Source: Streptomyces sp. TRM70350 (GTDB lineage Bacteria > Actinomycetota > Actinomycetes > Streptomycetales > Streptomycetaceae). Taken from it: DNA of 64,000 nt. The notes under the pieces are model-generated. The model was not told where the DNA came from and did no database searches. It saw only the letters and a program-made list of their open reading frames with translations. Position numbers and translations under genes: made by a program. Positions 43,719-52,717 of this stretch are shown here, one piece after another; positions within the stretch are counted from its first letter, which is position 1; the number at the start of each line of letters is the position of its first letter. Where the stretch lies: positions 558,001 through 622,000 of the forward strand of contig NZ_JAHUXH010000001.1 of assembly GCF_019219825.1 (NCBI RefSeq). The letters run 5' to 3'.

Positions 43719-44153
43719 ATGCGGAACCCCGCGCGCTGGGCAGCGACCCTCGGCCTCACGGCCGCCGCCGTCTGCGGACCCCTGACCGGAGCCGCGCACG
43801 CCGCCCCCGCCGCCACCCCGGCCTCGCTCTACGCCCCGTCCGCCCTGGTGCTGACCACGGGCCACGGGGAGAGCTCGGCCACCGTCACCCCTGAGCGCGC
43901 GGTGACGCTGAGCTGCGCCCCGACGCCTGCCGGGACGCACCCGAACGCCGCCGCGGCCTGTGCCGAACTGCGCGGTGTCGACGGAAACCTCGATGCCCTG
44001 GAGAGCCGGCCCGGCGTGTGGTGCACGCGGGAGTACGACCCCGTGGTCGTCCGGGTCGACGGCGTCTGGCAGGGCCAGTACGTCTCCTATGAGCGCACCT
44101 TCGGAAACGAGTGCGTGAAGAACTCGTACGGGACGAGCGTCTTCGCGTTCTGA
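43719..44153 (+). CDS. SSI-family secreted protease inhibitor, Arg at P1
   Basis: I start at ATG 43719 (GGAAGG nine bases before). The 144-residue preprotein has a signal peptide (about 1-30, GAAHA-AP) and a subtilisin-inhibitor domain beginning [15 protein letters not shown] and ending [10 protein letters not shown]. Four cysteines sit at the usual disulfide positions. The reactive loop reads CTREYDP, so by alignment P1 is Arg (Met in classical SSI), predicting trypsin-like targets as well as subtilisins. SSI proteins control extracellular proteases during development. Confidence 0.95.
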   Translation: MRNPARWAATLGLTAAAVCGPLTGAAHAAPAATPASLYAPSALVLTTGHGESSATVTPERAVTLSCAPTPAGTHPNAAAACAELRGVDGNLDALESRPGVWCTREYDPVVVRVDGVWQGQYVSYERTFGNECVKNSYGTSVFAF

Positions 44154-44242
44154 GGGACCGGGATCGCATGGCCCCCGTGAATGCCGCGAGCGACCCGCAG
44201 TTGGGGAGTGCGGGCCGTCGTCGCGGGGGCCCTGTGGTCTCG

Positions 44243-44288
44243 CCCCAGGGGTCGGCCGGGCGGAGTGGGGCCGCCCGCCGACCCCTGG
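44243..44288. terminator. long bidirectional hairpin between SSI and CDGSH genes
   Basis: CCCAGGGGTCGGCCGGGCGG pairs with CCGCCCGCCGACCCCTGGG with a single bulge and a seven-base loop, giving a stem of about 19 base pairs between two convergent genes. It ends three bases before the CDGSH stop codon. Confidence 0.7.
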
Positions 44289-44290
44289 GA

Positions 44291-44503
44291 TCACTCGTCG
44301 TGCCGCTGCGCCCGGTCCCGGTGGCTGGTGTCGCACCAGGGGTAGCGGCGGCTGCGCCGGCAGGTGCACAGCGCGACCCGGAAGCGGTCGGAGGAGACGG
44401 TCGTACCGTCCTCCAGCTCCACTTCCACCGGGCCCTCCACCAGCAGGGGGCCGCGGCGCTGGACGGTGATCCGGCGCGGGGTGTCAGACGGGGAGTTCGG
44501 CAC
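44291..44503 (-). CDS. CDGSH iron-sulfur domain protein
   Basis: The protein is 70 residues. The signature CTCRRSRRYPWCDTSH supplies three Cys and one His ligands for a [2Fe-2S] cluster, as in mitoNEET-type proteins. It is probably an electron-transfer or redox-sensing partner. The start overlaps the methyltransferase stop by about 20 bases, so it is the last gene of the redox-enzyme/methyltransferase/CDGSH operon. Confidence 0.9.
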   Translation of the reverse strand: MPNSPSDTPRRITVQRRGPLLVEGPVEVELEDGTTVSSDRFRVALCTCRRSRRYPWCDTSHRDRAQRHDE

Positions 44504-45158
44504 GGACGACCACCAGCTCTTCCTTGTTCTCGGCGGCGGACAGCAGTCCCCGCTCGCGCAGCCAGCCTTGTCGCTCCCGCAGTACGGGACCGAAGGCGAT
44601 CCGGCGACGACGGGTCACGCTCGACTTCAGGCCCGCCGCGCGCAGCAGCTCCAGGGTCCGCTCGGGTCCGCTGAGGGCCGAGTGGACGACCAGCAGGACT
44701 CCGCCCGGGCGCAGCAGGGCGGGCGCCTCCCGGCAGATCCGGTCCAGGACCAGCCGCCCGTCGCGGCCCGCGTCCCACGCCCGGGCCGTACCGCGCGGCT
44801 CGGCGCCCTCGTCCGGCGCGGGCACGTACGGCGGGTTGGCCAGAATCAGGTCGAACGTCTGCCCGCGCACCGGGTCGAAGAGGTTCCCGCGCCGGACACG
44901 CACCCGCAGGCCGGACAGCCAGGCGTTGACCCGGGCCGCACCCACCGCCCGCCACGACACGTCCACCGCCGTCACCCGCGTTCCGCGCCGCGCCGCGTGC
45001 AGCGCCAGCGCGCCGGTGCCCGTGCCCACGTCGAGCACGTCCGCACCCTGTGGCAGCGGCTCCTCGGCCAGGGCCTCGGCCAGCAGGGCGGTGTCTTCCT
45101 GGGGCGTGTAGACGCCGGGGGGCACCAGAGGATTCACGGCACTCAGGTACCCCGGCAT
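44484..45158 (-). CDS. HemK2/MTQ2-family N5-glutamine-type methyltransferase
   Basis: The protein is 224 residues from ATG 45158, directly after the previous stop (an in-frame GTG lies seven codons later). SAM motif I is VLDVGTGTGALAL, and the acidic loop is TAVDVSWRAV. The NPPY tetrapeptide in ILANPPYVPAP marks Gln/Asn/Lys N-methyltransferases of the HemK class. The short length lacks the HemK N-terminal domain. The target protein is unknown. It is translationally coupled with its neighbours. Confidence 0.88.
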   Translation of the reverse strand: MPGYLSAVNPLVPPGVYTPQEDTALLAEALAEEPLPQGADVLDVGTGTGALALHAARRGTRVTAVDVSWRAVGAARVNAWLSGLRVRVRRGNLFDPVRGQTFDLILANPPYVPAPDEGAEPRGTARAWDAGRDGRLVLDRICREAPALLRPGGVLLVVHSALSGPERTLELLRAAGLKSSVTRRRRIAFGPVLRERQGWLRERGLLSAAENKEELVVVRAELPV

Positions 45159-46172
45159 TCACGAAATATGGGAGGTTTCGGATGAGAGCGGGCTGCGCAG
45201 CGACGACGTTCCCGACCCCCAGTCGGTGAGCAGGCGCTCGGCGAGGCGGTCCTCGACATACCCCGTGGCGTCGATACCGAAGGCGACGTCGCGGGCCAGC
45301 CGTGGCTCCTCCGTCAGCAGACCGCCGATGACGTCGTGCCGTACGACCTGCTCGTGGACGGCGTCGGCCTCCACGTGCTCGTCGTAGAAGTGCTCGGCGG
45401 CCGGTCCGGCCCCGGTCCGGCGCATGGCCTCGGCGAGCCGCCGGGAACCCGGCGACGAGGTGACCTCCACGGCGGCGAAGTGGCCCACCAGGGCGCCACG
45501 CAGGGAGCGGTGCAGGCCGAACAGGGACATGAGGTTCACCGTGGTGAGCGTCTCGGCGCAGGCCACGTCGAGGTAGCGCCCGTACGTCGTGTCCAGGCCC
45601 AGGTCCGTCATCAGGTCGGCGAACAGGCGGGCGTGCACCCGGTCGGGGCGGCCGCCGCCGAACTCGTCGAACTCCACCGCCGCCATCGCCGCCTTCGCCC
45701 TGCCCCACAGCCGGGGCAGCACCCAGGCGTGCGGGTCCGCCTCCTTGAGGTGGTACAGGGAGCGCTGGGCCGCGTACTCGCGCAGCTGCCACAGCTCGCC
45801 CTTCTCGCACAGGTAGTGGGTGACACCGGTGCCGTCGACCGGTTCGACGAGGATCTCCGCGAGGGCGTCCTCGACGCCGTCGTGGACCGGCGTGTCGGTG
45901 CGCAGGGCGGCCAGGAAGCGGTCCTCCAGCGCCGCGCGGGTGCGCAGCAGGTCGGGGTCCCACTCTTTGTCCTCGGGCACGCCGTGGAAGCCTCGGTAGT
46001 GGAGCTCGTAGCAGAGGTAGAGGGCGAGCTGGAGGTCGTCGCCGTACGCGGCCGCGCTCGCGATCTCCTCGGTGCCGGGCAGCGGGCCCGCACCTCGGAG
46101 GTGTTCCATGACCGCGGCGGACAGCGGGCCGCGGGCGGACGGCAGCCGTGGTTCCTGGTGGTCGTGCGTCAT
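45159..46172 (-). CDS. iron-containing redox enzyme family protein (heme-oxygenase-like fold)
   Basis: The protein is 337 residues, all-helical. Probable metal ligands are spread as in HDO-type diiron enzymes: CYELHYRGFHG, VEFDEFGGG and EHFYDEHVEADAVHE. The first gene of a three-gene operon with a methyltransferase and a CDGSH protein, its stop abuts the next start. Members of this fold cleave or oxidise small substrates such as fatty acids or amino acids. No specific reaction can be assigned. Confidence 0.87.
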   Translation of the reverse strand: MTHDHQEPRLPSARGPLSAAVMEHLRGAGPLPGTEEIASAAAYGDDLQLALYLCYELHYRGFHGVPEDKEWDPDLLRTRAALEDRFLAALRTDTPVHDGVEDALAEILVEPVDGTGVTHYLCEKGELWQLREYAAQRSLYHLKEADPHAWVLPRLWGRAKAAMAAVEFDEFGGGRPDRVHARLFADLMTDLGLDTTYGRYLDVACAETLTTVNLMSLFGLHRSLRGALVGHFAAVEVTSSPGSRRLAEAMRRTGAGPAAEHFYDEHVEADAVHEQVVRHDVIGGLLTEEPRLARDVAFGIDATGYVEDRLAERLLTDWGSGTSSLRSPLSSETSHIS

Positions 46173-46286
46173 ACGGGAGCGAGTACCCGGGACGCCGGGC
46201 CTCCCACCCCGACTGGCACCTCGGCCCGGGCCCCGGCCGACCGTCTCGCCGACTTCGGGCTGCGGCCGCCGCCCCGGGGCCGCCCG

Positions 46287-46478
46287 TCAGTCCTCCTGTG
46301 TCCGCTCCTGCGCCTCCGTGTTGGGCGTGATCGCGTCCCCGGCCTCGCCCCAGCGCGGGGATTCCTCCGGGGACTGCGCGTCACGCGGCTTGGCGTCCCG
46401 GATCTCGCGCAGGACCTTCTCGTGGGCCGTCTCGGCGCGCTCCTCGGGGTGCTCGCCGTTCTCGTCGCGCTTGGTCAC
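46287..46478 (-). CDS. small hydrophilic hypothetical protein
   Basis: A 63-residue frame from GTG 46478, behind AAGGAGT. It is highly charged (EERAETAHEKVLREIRDAKP) with no hydrophobic core, and is probably disordered. It lies just downstream of the Ppx/GppA gene on the same strand, with about 28 bases between them. Function unknown. Confidence 0.6.
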   Translation of the reverse strand: MTKRDENGEHPEERAETAHEKVLREIRDAKPRDAQSPEESPRWGEAGDAITPNTEAQERTQED

Positions 46479-46506
46479 GGTGACTCCTTTCTGAGAGGTC
46501 GAAAAG

Positions 46507-47514
46507 TCAGGACGTGGCGGACGCGATCCGCAGCGGTACCGGGTCCGGCGGCGCGACCTCCTCGCTCAGTCGGCACACCTCCGCCCACCAGGCCGCGCCG
46601 TCCTCGATGTGCCGCAGCAGGACTCCCTCACGGATCGCCCACGGGCACACGGTGACCGTCTTCAGCCCGGTCACCTTCATCGCCGTGTGGCCGACCACCG
46701 CCCCGGCCAGGCTCTGCCTGGCGCGCGGCGCGGAGATCCCCGGCAGCAGCGCCCGCTCGGCGGCGGGCAGGACGGCCAGCCGGGCGATCGCCTCCCGCAG
46801 GTCGGCGCGCCGCAACCGCCGCTCCGTGAAGGGCCCGTACCGCCCCGGCGCGGCACCGCACAACCGGCCCAGCTGCTGGAAGGTCCGTGAGGTGACCACC
46901 GCCGACCGCGGCCCCTCCCACCGGATCCGTGCCCCGACGTCCCGCAGCTGGTGCCGGACCTTGCGGCGCAGCGCCCGTACCTGCTCCGGCGACGGCGGAT
47001 CCTGCTCCGCGAAGAACTCGTGGGTCAGCCGTCCCGCGCCGAGCGGCAGCGAGGCCACGAAGTCCGGCAGCCGCCCCCGCCCGAAGGCCACTTCGAGCGA
47101 GCCGCCGCCGATGTCCAGCAGCGCCAGCGGCCCCGACCGCCACCCCATCCAGCGCCGCGCGCCGAGAAACGTCAGCTCGGCCTCCACCTCGCCGGGCAGG
47201 GTGCACAGCTCCACGCCGGTCCGGGCGCGGACGGTGCGCAGCACGTCCAGGCGGTTCGGGGCGCTGCGTACCACCGTCGTGGCGAAGGCCAGCGGACCGG
47301 CCGCACCCCACTGGGCCGCCGTACGGCTCGCCTCGGCGACCGCGTCCACCAGCCGCTCCACGGCCTCCTCGGGGACCACGCCGCCGGGCTTGACGTGCTC
47401 GGCCAGCCGCAGCCGCCACTTGGCGGTGTGCACCGGCAGCGGCACGCCGCCGTCCGCGTCCGCCACCACCAGCCGGACCGTGTTCGACCCCACATCCACC
47501 ACGCTGATTCGCAT
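46507..47514 (-). CDS. Ppx/GppA exopolyphosphatase family protein
   Basis: The protein is 335 residues from ATG 47514. It has an actin-like ASKHA fold: phosphate-1 loop VVDVGSNTVRLVV, catalytic E in PGEVEAELTF, phosphate-2 LLDIGGGSLEVAFG, and the adenosine-like motif AGAVVGHTAM. It is the short actinobacterial form without the C-terminal HD domain. It would hydrolyse polyphosphate or pppGpp, affecting stringent and phosphate responses. Confidence 0.9.
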   Translation of the reverse strand: MRISVVDVGSNTVRLVVADADGGVPLPVHTAKWRLRLAEHVKPGGVVPEEAVERLVDAVAEASRTAAQWGAAGPLAFATTVVRSAPNRLDVLRTVRARTGVELCTLPGEVEAELTFLGARRWMGWRSGPLALLDIGGGSLEVAFGRGRLPDFVASLPLGAGRLTHEFFAEQDPPSPEQVRALRRKVRHQLRDVGARIRWEGPRSAVVTSRTFQQLGRLCGAAPGRYGPFTERRLRRADLREAIARLAVLPAAERALLPGISAPRARQSLAGAVVGHTAMKVTGLKTVTVCPWAIREGVLLRHIEDGAAWWAEVCRLSEEVAPPDPVPLRIASATS

Positions 47515-47622
47515 GGGCTGGCGGGTACCCGGTTACGCCCTGCTCCAACTGTCTCCGCCCCCGTGCGCCGCCGGACGTGCACCCGTACGCCGGAAGTGCA
47601 CCCCCCGTGGGCGCCGACTGCC

Positions 47623-47678
47623 AGGGCGTGTTTCGAAAGTCCCGTCCGGCCCGTGACGCCGCTTTCGAAACACGCCCT
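47623..47678. terminator. 17-bp inverted repeat at the end of the exporter operon
   Basis: AGGGCGTGTTTCGAAAG and CTTTCGAAACACGCCCT are perfect arms around a 22-base loop. The right arm overlaps the stop codon of the NHLP-type ABC gene (47677-47679), so it probably terminates the exporter operon. Each arm contains the internal palindrome TTTCGAAA. The long perfect arms would also fit a small mobile-element remnant. Confidence 0.6.
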
Positions 47679-50493
47679 ACGCGAGCTGCCGCCGCACCAG
47701 CTCATGCAGCCGCCCGCCGGTGTCCGCGAGCAGCTGCACCGGCGGCCCCTGCTGGGCGACCTTGCCGTCCTCCATCACGATGACGCGGTCGGCGTCCAGC
47801 ACCGTCGACAGACGGTGCGCGATGACGATGCGGGTGGCGTTGAGGGCCTTGGTGCTCTCGATGACCTTGCGCTGCGTCTCGTTGTCGAGGGCGCTGGTCG
47901 CCTCGTCGAAGAAGAGGACGCGCGGCCGGCGGATCAGCGCCTGCGCGATCATCAGCCGCTGCCGCTGGCCGCCGGAGATCGCCCCGTTGCCCGCGACGAT
48001 GGTGTGCAGCCCCATCGGCATCCGCTGGATGTCCTCGGCGAGCCCCGCCATCTCGGCCGCCGCCATCGCCTCCTCCGGCGTGTACGGCTCGGTGCCGCAG
48101 ATGACGTCCATGATCGACCCGGTGAACGGCTGTGCGTGCTGGAGGACCACCCCGCACTGCCGCCGTACGGCCGACTGGTCGAGCGCGGCCAGGTCCTGAC
48201 CGTCGTACAGCACACTCCCGGAGACCGGCTTGTCGAAGCCGATCAGCAGCCGCAGCAGGGTCGACTTGCCGCAGCCGGACGGCCCGACGATCGCCACGAA
48301 CTCCCCCGGCCGCGCCTCGAACGACACATCGTCCAGGACCAGCGGCCCGTCGTCGGAGTACCGGAAGGACAGCCGCCGCGCCTCGACGGCGCCGGTGAGC
48401 GGGCCCGGCCGGGTGCTGGCCGTGCGCACCTCCGGCGTCGCCCGGAGCACCGGCTTGATCTGTTCGTACAGCGGCAGCGCGGCCACCAGCGACACGAACG
48501 CCCCCGTGATCTGGGTGACGGAGGTGAGCAGCATCGTCACCGAGGTGTTGAAGGCGAGGAAGGCGGCGGCGGACATCGAGCCCCGCGCCGGACCCGCGAG
48601 CAGCATGAAGATCACCAGCGAGCACAGCGGCAGATAGATCGCGCCGAGCACGGTGGTGAGGTTCTTGATCCGGCCGAGGCGCTGCTGGAGCTCACGGCTG
48701 CGCGCGAACTCGCTCGCCCAGGCGGCGTAGGCGTAGTTCTCGGCCGCCGCCACCCGCAGCTTGGGCAGGCCGCGCAGGGTCTGGAAGGCCTGGTTGTTCA
48801 GCTTGTTGGTGAGCACCGTCAGACGCCGCTGCCAGCGCACCTGCCACAGCCCGAGCCCGAGGAAGACACCGGCGATGACGACGAGCATGCCCATCGCGGC
48901 CAGCGCCATCGGGACGCTGAACCAGAGCAGCAGCCCCAGGTTCATCGCACCGACGGTGACGGACTGGGCGACCGTGGGCCCGACTCCCGCGAGCAGCCTG
49001 CGGATCGCGCTGATGCCCATGGCGGCACTGGCCAGCTCACCGGTGGAGCGGCCGGTGAAGAACTTCGTCGGGAGCCTGAGCAGCCGGTCCCACACCGCCG
49101 GCTGGAGCGTCGCCTCGATACGGCCCTCCAGGCGCAGGATCGTCATGTTCTGCAGCAGCATGAAGGCCGCCGCGACGACACTGCTGACCATCACCGCCAG
49201 ACAGACCTGAGCGATCAGCCCCGCCTGGGCCTTCGGCACGAACTCGCCGAGCACCTTGCCGGTCGCGAGGGGCACCAGCGCGCCGATCGCCACCGTCACC
49301 AGCCCGCTGAGCACCAGCCCGGTGACATCCCCGCGCGTGCCCCGCATGCAGAAGCGCAGCAGCCCGAGCGGACCCAGCGGGCGTTCCGGCAACGGCCGGT
49401 AGAACATCACCGCGCGCGGCTCGAACTCCGGCGCGTTGGCCTTCTCGATCGGCGTCTCACGTCCGGTCGCCGGATGCACCGCCACATAGCCGCCGCGCCG
49501 CCACAGCAGCGCGACCGGCGCCCCCGACAGGGCGCGGTGGCCCACCAGCGGTCCCACGTTCTCGCGCCACCAGCTGCCGTCGAGCCGTACCGCGCGGGTA
49601 CGGACGCGTGAGGCGAGGGCGATGCGCTCGACCGGGTCGAGACGGTCGCTGTCGGTGCCGCCGCGCCCGGGGTCGGCCAGCGTGATCCCGGCCGCGGCGG
49701 CGACCAGCCTGCACGCGGCGTAGGTGGCGTCCGCGTCGGCGGCGGTGGCGCGCCTGGCGGACGGCTTGCCGATCGCCGCGAGCAGCGTCCGGTCGGCCTG
49801 CGCGCGTACCTGCTCACCGGCCTTGATACCGGCGGCCGTACGGGTCTCGTGGGTGCGCTCCAGCTGTTCGATCCAGCGGTCCAGCGTGGTCAGCAGGCGG
49901 TACTGCTGGTCGACCATGCTCTGCCAGAGAGCCGGGTCCATCAGCAGGTCGGCTGCCGCCTCCGCGCCGTACAGCGAGCCGTACTGGACGCTGCCGGGCG
50001 GTACCTGCATCCAGAACACGTCGTCGTCGGTCATCTCGGCGGCCCGCTCACCGGCCGTCGGCGCCTGGAAGAGGACGGACAGGCCGCGGCCGACGCCGAG
50101 CGCGAGGGCGTACTCCAGCGGGCTCGTGGTGGGCGGGACGTACTGGGGGGTGCCGTACTCGTCGTACGACCACGTCTGCGTGACGGCGGGCTGGTACAGC
50201 TCGCGCAGTCCGATGCGGTGCACCACGCAGTCCCTGACCGGGCGGGCGATCAGCGTGTGCTGCGGGCCCGTGACCGGGCCGAGCAGCAGCGAGCCCGCCT
50301 CCAGGCGGCCGAGGTGGTGCCAGTGGCCCTGCTGGGCGGCGTCCACCGCGAACAGGTCGAGGGCGCCCGCGGCGACCAGCCACAGCACCTGCGGCCCTTG
50401 CAGGTCCAGGCGGCCGAACCCGGCGCAGTCGATGGGCGTGCCCACCGAGCCGAGCGCGCCGAGGACGTAGTCGTCGCCGTGCACGGTCGTCAT
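47677..50493 (-). CDS. NHLP-type peptide export ABC transporter, permease/ATPase (no peptidase)
   Basis: The protein is 938 residues. The first about 380 residues form a cytoplasmic regulatory region with a cyclic-nucleotide-binding-like beta part (LDLQGPQVLWLVAAGALDLF), typical of the second ABC subunit of NHLP bacteriocin exporters. Next comes a six-helix exporter domain (about 400-680), then the ATPase with Walker A GPSGCGKST, signature ISGGQRQR and Walker B VLFFDEATSALD. The start follows the upstream stop by one base (TGAGATG). It likely forms a heteromeric exporter with the peptidase-bearing protein. Confidence 0.9.
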   Translation of the reverse strand: MTTVHGDDYVLGALGSVGTPIDCAGFGRLDLQGPQVLWLVAAGALDLFAVDAAQQGHWHHLGRLEAGSLLLGPVTGPQHTLIARPVRDCVVHRIGLRELYQPAVTQTWSYDEYGTPQYVPPTTSPLEYALALGVGRGLSVLFQAPTAGERAAEMTDDDVFWMQVPPGSVQYGSLYGAEAAADLLMDPALWQSMVDQQYRLLTTLDRWIEQLERTHETRTAAGIKAGEQVRAQADRTLLAAIGKPSARRATAADADATYAACRLVAAAAGITLADPGRGGTDSDRLDPVERIALASRVRTRAVRLDGSWWRENVGPLVGHRALSGAPVALLWRRGGYVAVHPATGRETPIEKANAPEFEPRAVMFYRPLPERPLGPLGLLRFCMRGTRGDVTGLVLSGLVTVAIGALVPLATGKVLGEFVPKAQAGLIAQVCLAVMVSSVVAAAFMLLQNMTILRLEGRIEATLQPAVWDRLLRLPTKFFTGRSTGELASAAMGISAIRRLLAGVGPTVAQSVTVGAMNLGLLLWFSVPMALAAMGMLVVIAGVFLGLGLWQVRWQRRLTVLTNKLNNQAFQTLRGLPKLRVAAAENYAYAAWASEFARSRELQQRLGRIKNLTTVLGAIYLPLCSLVIFMLLAGPARGSMSAAAFLAFNTSVTMLLTSVTQITGAFVSLVAALPLYEQIKPVLRATPEVRTASTRPGPLTGAVEARRLSFRYSDDGPLVLDDVSFEARPGEFVAIVGPSGCGKSTLLRLLIGFDKPVSGSVLYDGQDLAALDQSAVRRQCGVVLQHAQPFTGSIMDVICGTEPYTPEEAMAAAEMAGLAEDIQRMPMGLHTIVAGNGAISGGQRQRLMIAQALIRRPRVLFFDEATSALDNETQRKVIESTKALNATRIVIAHRLSTVLDADRVIVMEDGKVAQQGPPVQLLADTGGRLHELVRRQLA

Positions 50494-50494
50494 C

Positions 50495-52717
50495 TCACCG
50501 CTCCCTGACCAGCGCCGCGTACGCGCCGCCCCGTGCCACCAGCTCGTCGTGCCGGCCGCGTTCCACGATCGTGCCGTGCTGGAGTACGACGATCTCGTCG
50601 CTGTCCCGCACGGTGCTGAGCCGGTGTGCGATCACCACGCAGGCGCAGCCGCGCCGACGCAGGTTGTCCATGACGACCAGCTCGGTCTCGGCGTCGAGCG
50701 CGCTGGTCACCTCGTCCAGCACCAGGATGCTGGGGCGGCGGACCAGCGCCCGGGCGATCTCCAGGCGTTGGCGCTGCCCGCCGGAGAAGTTGCGGCCGTC
50801 CTGCTCGACCGAGCTGTGGATGCCGCCGGGGCGACGCATCACGACGTCGTACAGGGCCGCGTCCCGCAGCGCCTCCACCACCGCCTCGTCCGGGATGGAC
50901 GGGTCCCACAGCGCCACGTTGTCCCGCACCGAGCCCTCGAACAGGAACACGTCCTGGTCGACGAAGGAGACGGAGGCCGCGAGCGCGCCGCGCGGGATGT
51001 CCTCCAGCCGCTGCCCGTCGATGCGGATCACGCCCTCCCAGGGCGTGTACAGGCCCGAGATCAGCCGGGAGACGGTCGACTTGCCGCTGCCCGAGCCGCC
51101 GACGAGCGCGACCTGCTGCCCCGGCCCGACGGTCAGGTCGAAGCCGGTGAGCAGGGGTTTGTCGAGGGGGCTGTAGCCGAAGGTGATGTTCTGCAACTCG
51201 ACGTGGCCGTGCAGCCGCCGCGTGGAGTCGCCGCCCGCGCGGTCGTACAGCGGGTCGGTGCGGAAGTTCTCCACGTCCTTCAGCCGGGCCACGTCCGCCG
51301 CGAAGTCCTGGATGCGGCCCGCGACGCCGTTGAGCCGGGTCAGCGGGGCGGTGAACCGGGTGACCAGCGCCTGGAAGGCGACCAGCAGGCCGACGGAGAT
51401 GTGGCCCTCGATCGCGCGCATGCCGCCGATCCACAGGATCAGCGCGCTGTTCAGCGTGGCGAGCGTCGGCGCGACCACGCCCAGCCAGGCGCTCGGCACG
51501 CCGAGCCGCTGCTGTTCCTCCAGGGTGGTGGCGTGCTGTCCGGCCCACTTGCGGAAGTAGCCGTCCTCGCCGCCGGTCGCCTTCATCGTCTCGATCAGCT
51601 GAAGGCCGGTGTACGCGGTGTTGGTGAGCCGGGCGTTGTCCGCGCGCAGCTTGGCCGTACGGGTCGCGCGCAGCCGGATGACGACGCGCATGGCGACGAT
51701 GTTCAGCAGCGCCACACCGATGCCGACGAAGGTCAGCTGCGGGTCGTAGGTATAGAGGAGCACGGCGTACAGCACCACGACCACCGCGTCCACGCCCGCC
51801 GCCGCCAGGTCACGGGCCAGCGTCTCGGCCACCGCGTCGTTGGACTGCAGGCGCTGCACCAGGTCGGCGGGGCTGCGCTGGGAGAAGAAGGTGACCGGCA
51901 GGCGCAGCAGATGACGCAGGAAGCGGGCGCTGGAGAGGGTGGAGGAGATGATGCGGCCGTGGTGCAGGTTGGCCTGCTGCAGCCAGGTCAGCACCAGCGT
52001 GAGCAGCACGCACGCGCCCATGGAGGCGAACAGCACGTCCAGCAGCGAGGTCTGTCCGCCGATCAGGAACATGTCGATGTAGGTCCGGCTGAGCGCGGGC
52101 ACGGCCGCGCCGACCGCGACCAGCAGCAGGCTCGCCAGCACGGCGGCGGGCATCGTGCCTGCGGTGCCGCGCAGCCGGGCGGGCATCGCGCCCCAGACGC
52201 CGGGCTTGCGCCCGCCGCGCGAGAAGCCCTCGCCGGGCTCCATCGTGAGGACGACGCCGGTGAAGCTGCCGTCGAAGTCCTCCATCGGCACGAATCGGCG
52301 GCCCTTGCCGGGGTCGTTGACGAACACCCCGCGGCGGCCGAAGCGGCGGCCCATGCCGTCGTAGACGACGTAGTGGTTGAACTCCCAGAACAGGATGGCC
52401 GGTGCCGTCACCTCGGCGAGGGCGGCGAGGTCCATCTGCATGCCCTTGGCGGTCAGGCCGTAACTGCGCGCCGCCTTCAGCAGGTTGCTGGCGCGCGAGC
52501 CGTCGCGGGAGACACCGCAGGCGATGCGCAGCTCCTCCAGCGGGACGTGCCTGCCGTAGTGGCCGAGCACCATGGCGAGGGAGGCGGCGCCGCACTCCAC
52601 GGCCTCCATCTGGAGCACGGTGGGGGTGCGGACGGTCTTGCGGCGGGCCTTGGGGACGGTGCGCCTGGGCGGGGCGGCCCGGCGCCGGCCCCGGGTTTCC
52701 GGTGCGGCGGTGGTCAC
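50495..52717 (-). CDS. peptidase-containing (C39) peptide export ABC transporter
   Basis: The start is GTG 52717, overlapping the HlyD-like stop by four bases (GTGA). The 740-residue protein begins with a C39 peptidase domain (about 30-165): Gln and nucleophile Cys in QMEAVECGAAS, His in FNHYVVYDG, Asp in VNDPGKG. This domain cleaves double-glycine leaders. A membrane domain (about 185-480) and an ATPase (Walker A GGSGSGKST, signature FSGGQRQR, Walker B ILVLDEVTSALD) follow. With the GG-leader peptide encoded upstream it forms a complete maturation/export machine. Confidence 0.95.
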   Translation of the reverse strand: MTTAAPETRGRRRAAPPRRTVPKARRKTVRTPTVLQMEAVECGAASLAMVLGHYGRHVPLEELRIACGVSRDGSRASNLLKAARSYGLTAKGMQMDLAALAEVTAPAILFWEFNHYVVYDGMGRRFGRRGVFVNDPGKGRRFVPMEDFDGSFTGVVLTMEPGEGFSRGGRKPGVWGAMPARLRGTAGTMPAAVLASLLLVAVGAAVPALSRTYIDMFLIGGQTSLLDVLFASMGACVLLTLVLTWLQQANLHHGRIISSTLSSARFLRHLLRLPVTFFSQRSPADLVQRLQSNDAVAETLARDLAAAGVDAVVVVLYAVLLYTYDPQLTFVGIGVALLNIVAMRVVIRLRATRTAKLRADNARLTNTAYTGLQLIETMKATGGEDGYFRKWAGQHATTLEEQQRLGVPSAWLGVVAPTLATLNSALILWIGGMRAIEGHISVGLLVAFQALVTRFTAPLTRLNGVAGRIQDFAADVARLKDVENFRTDPLYDRAGGDSTRRLHGHVELQNITFGYSPLDKPLLTGFDLTVGPGQQVALVGGSGSGKSTVSRLISGLYTPWEGVIRIDGQRLEDIPRGALAASVSFVDQDVFLFEGSVRDNVALWDPSIPDEAVVEALRDAALYDVVMRRPGGIHSSVEQDGRNFSGGQRQRLEIARALVRRPSILVLDEVTSALDAETELVVMDNLRRRGCACVVIAHRLSTVRDSDEIVVLQHGTIVERGRHDELVARGGAYAALVRER

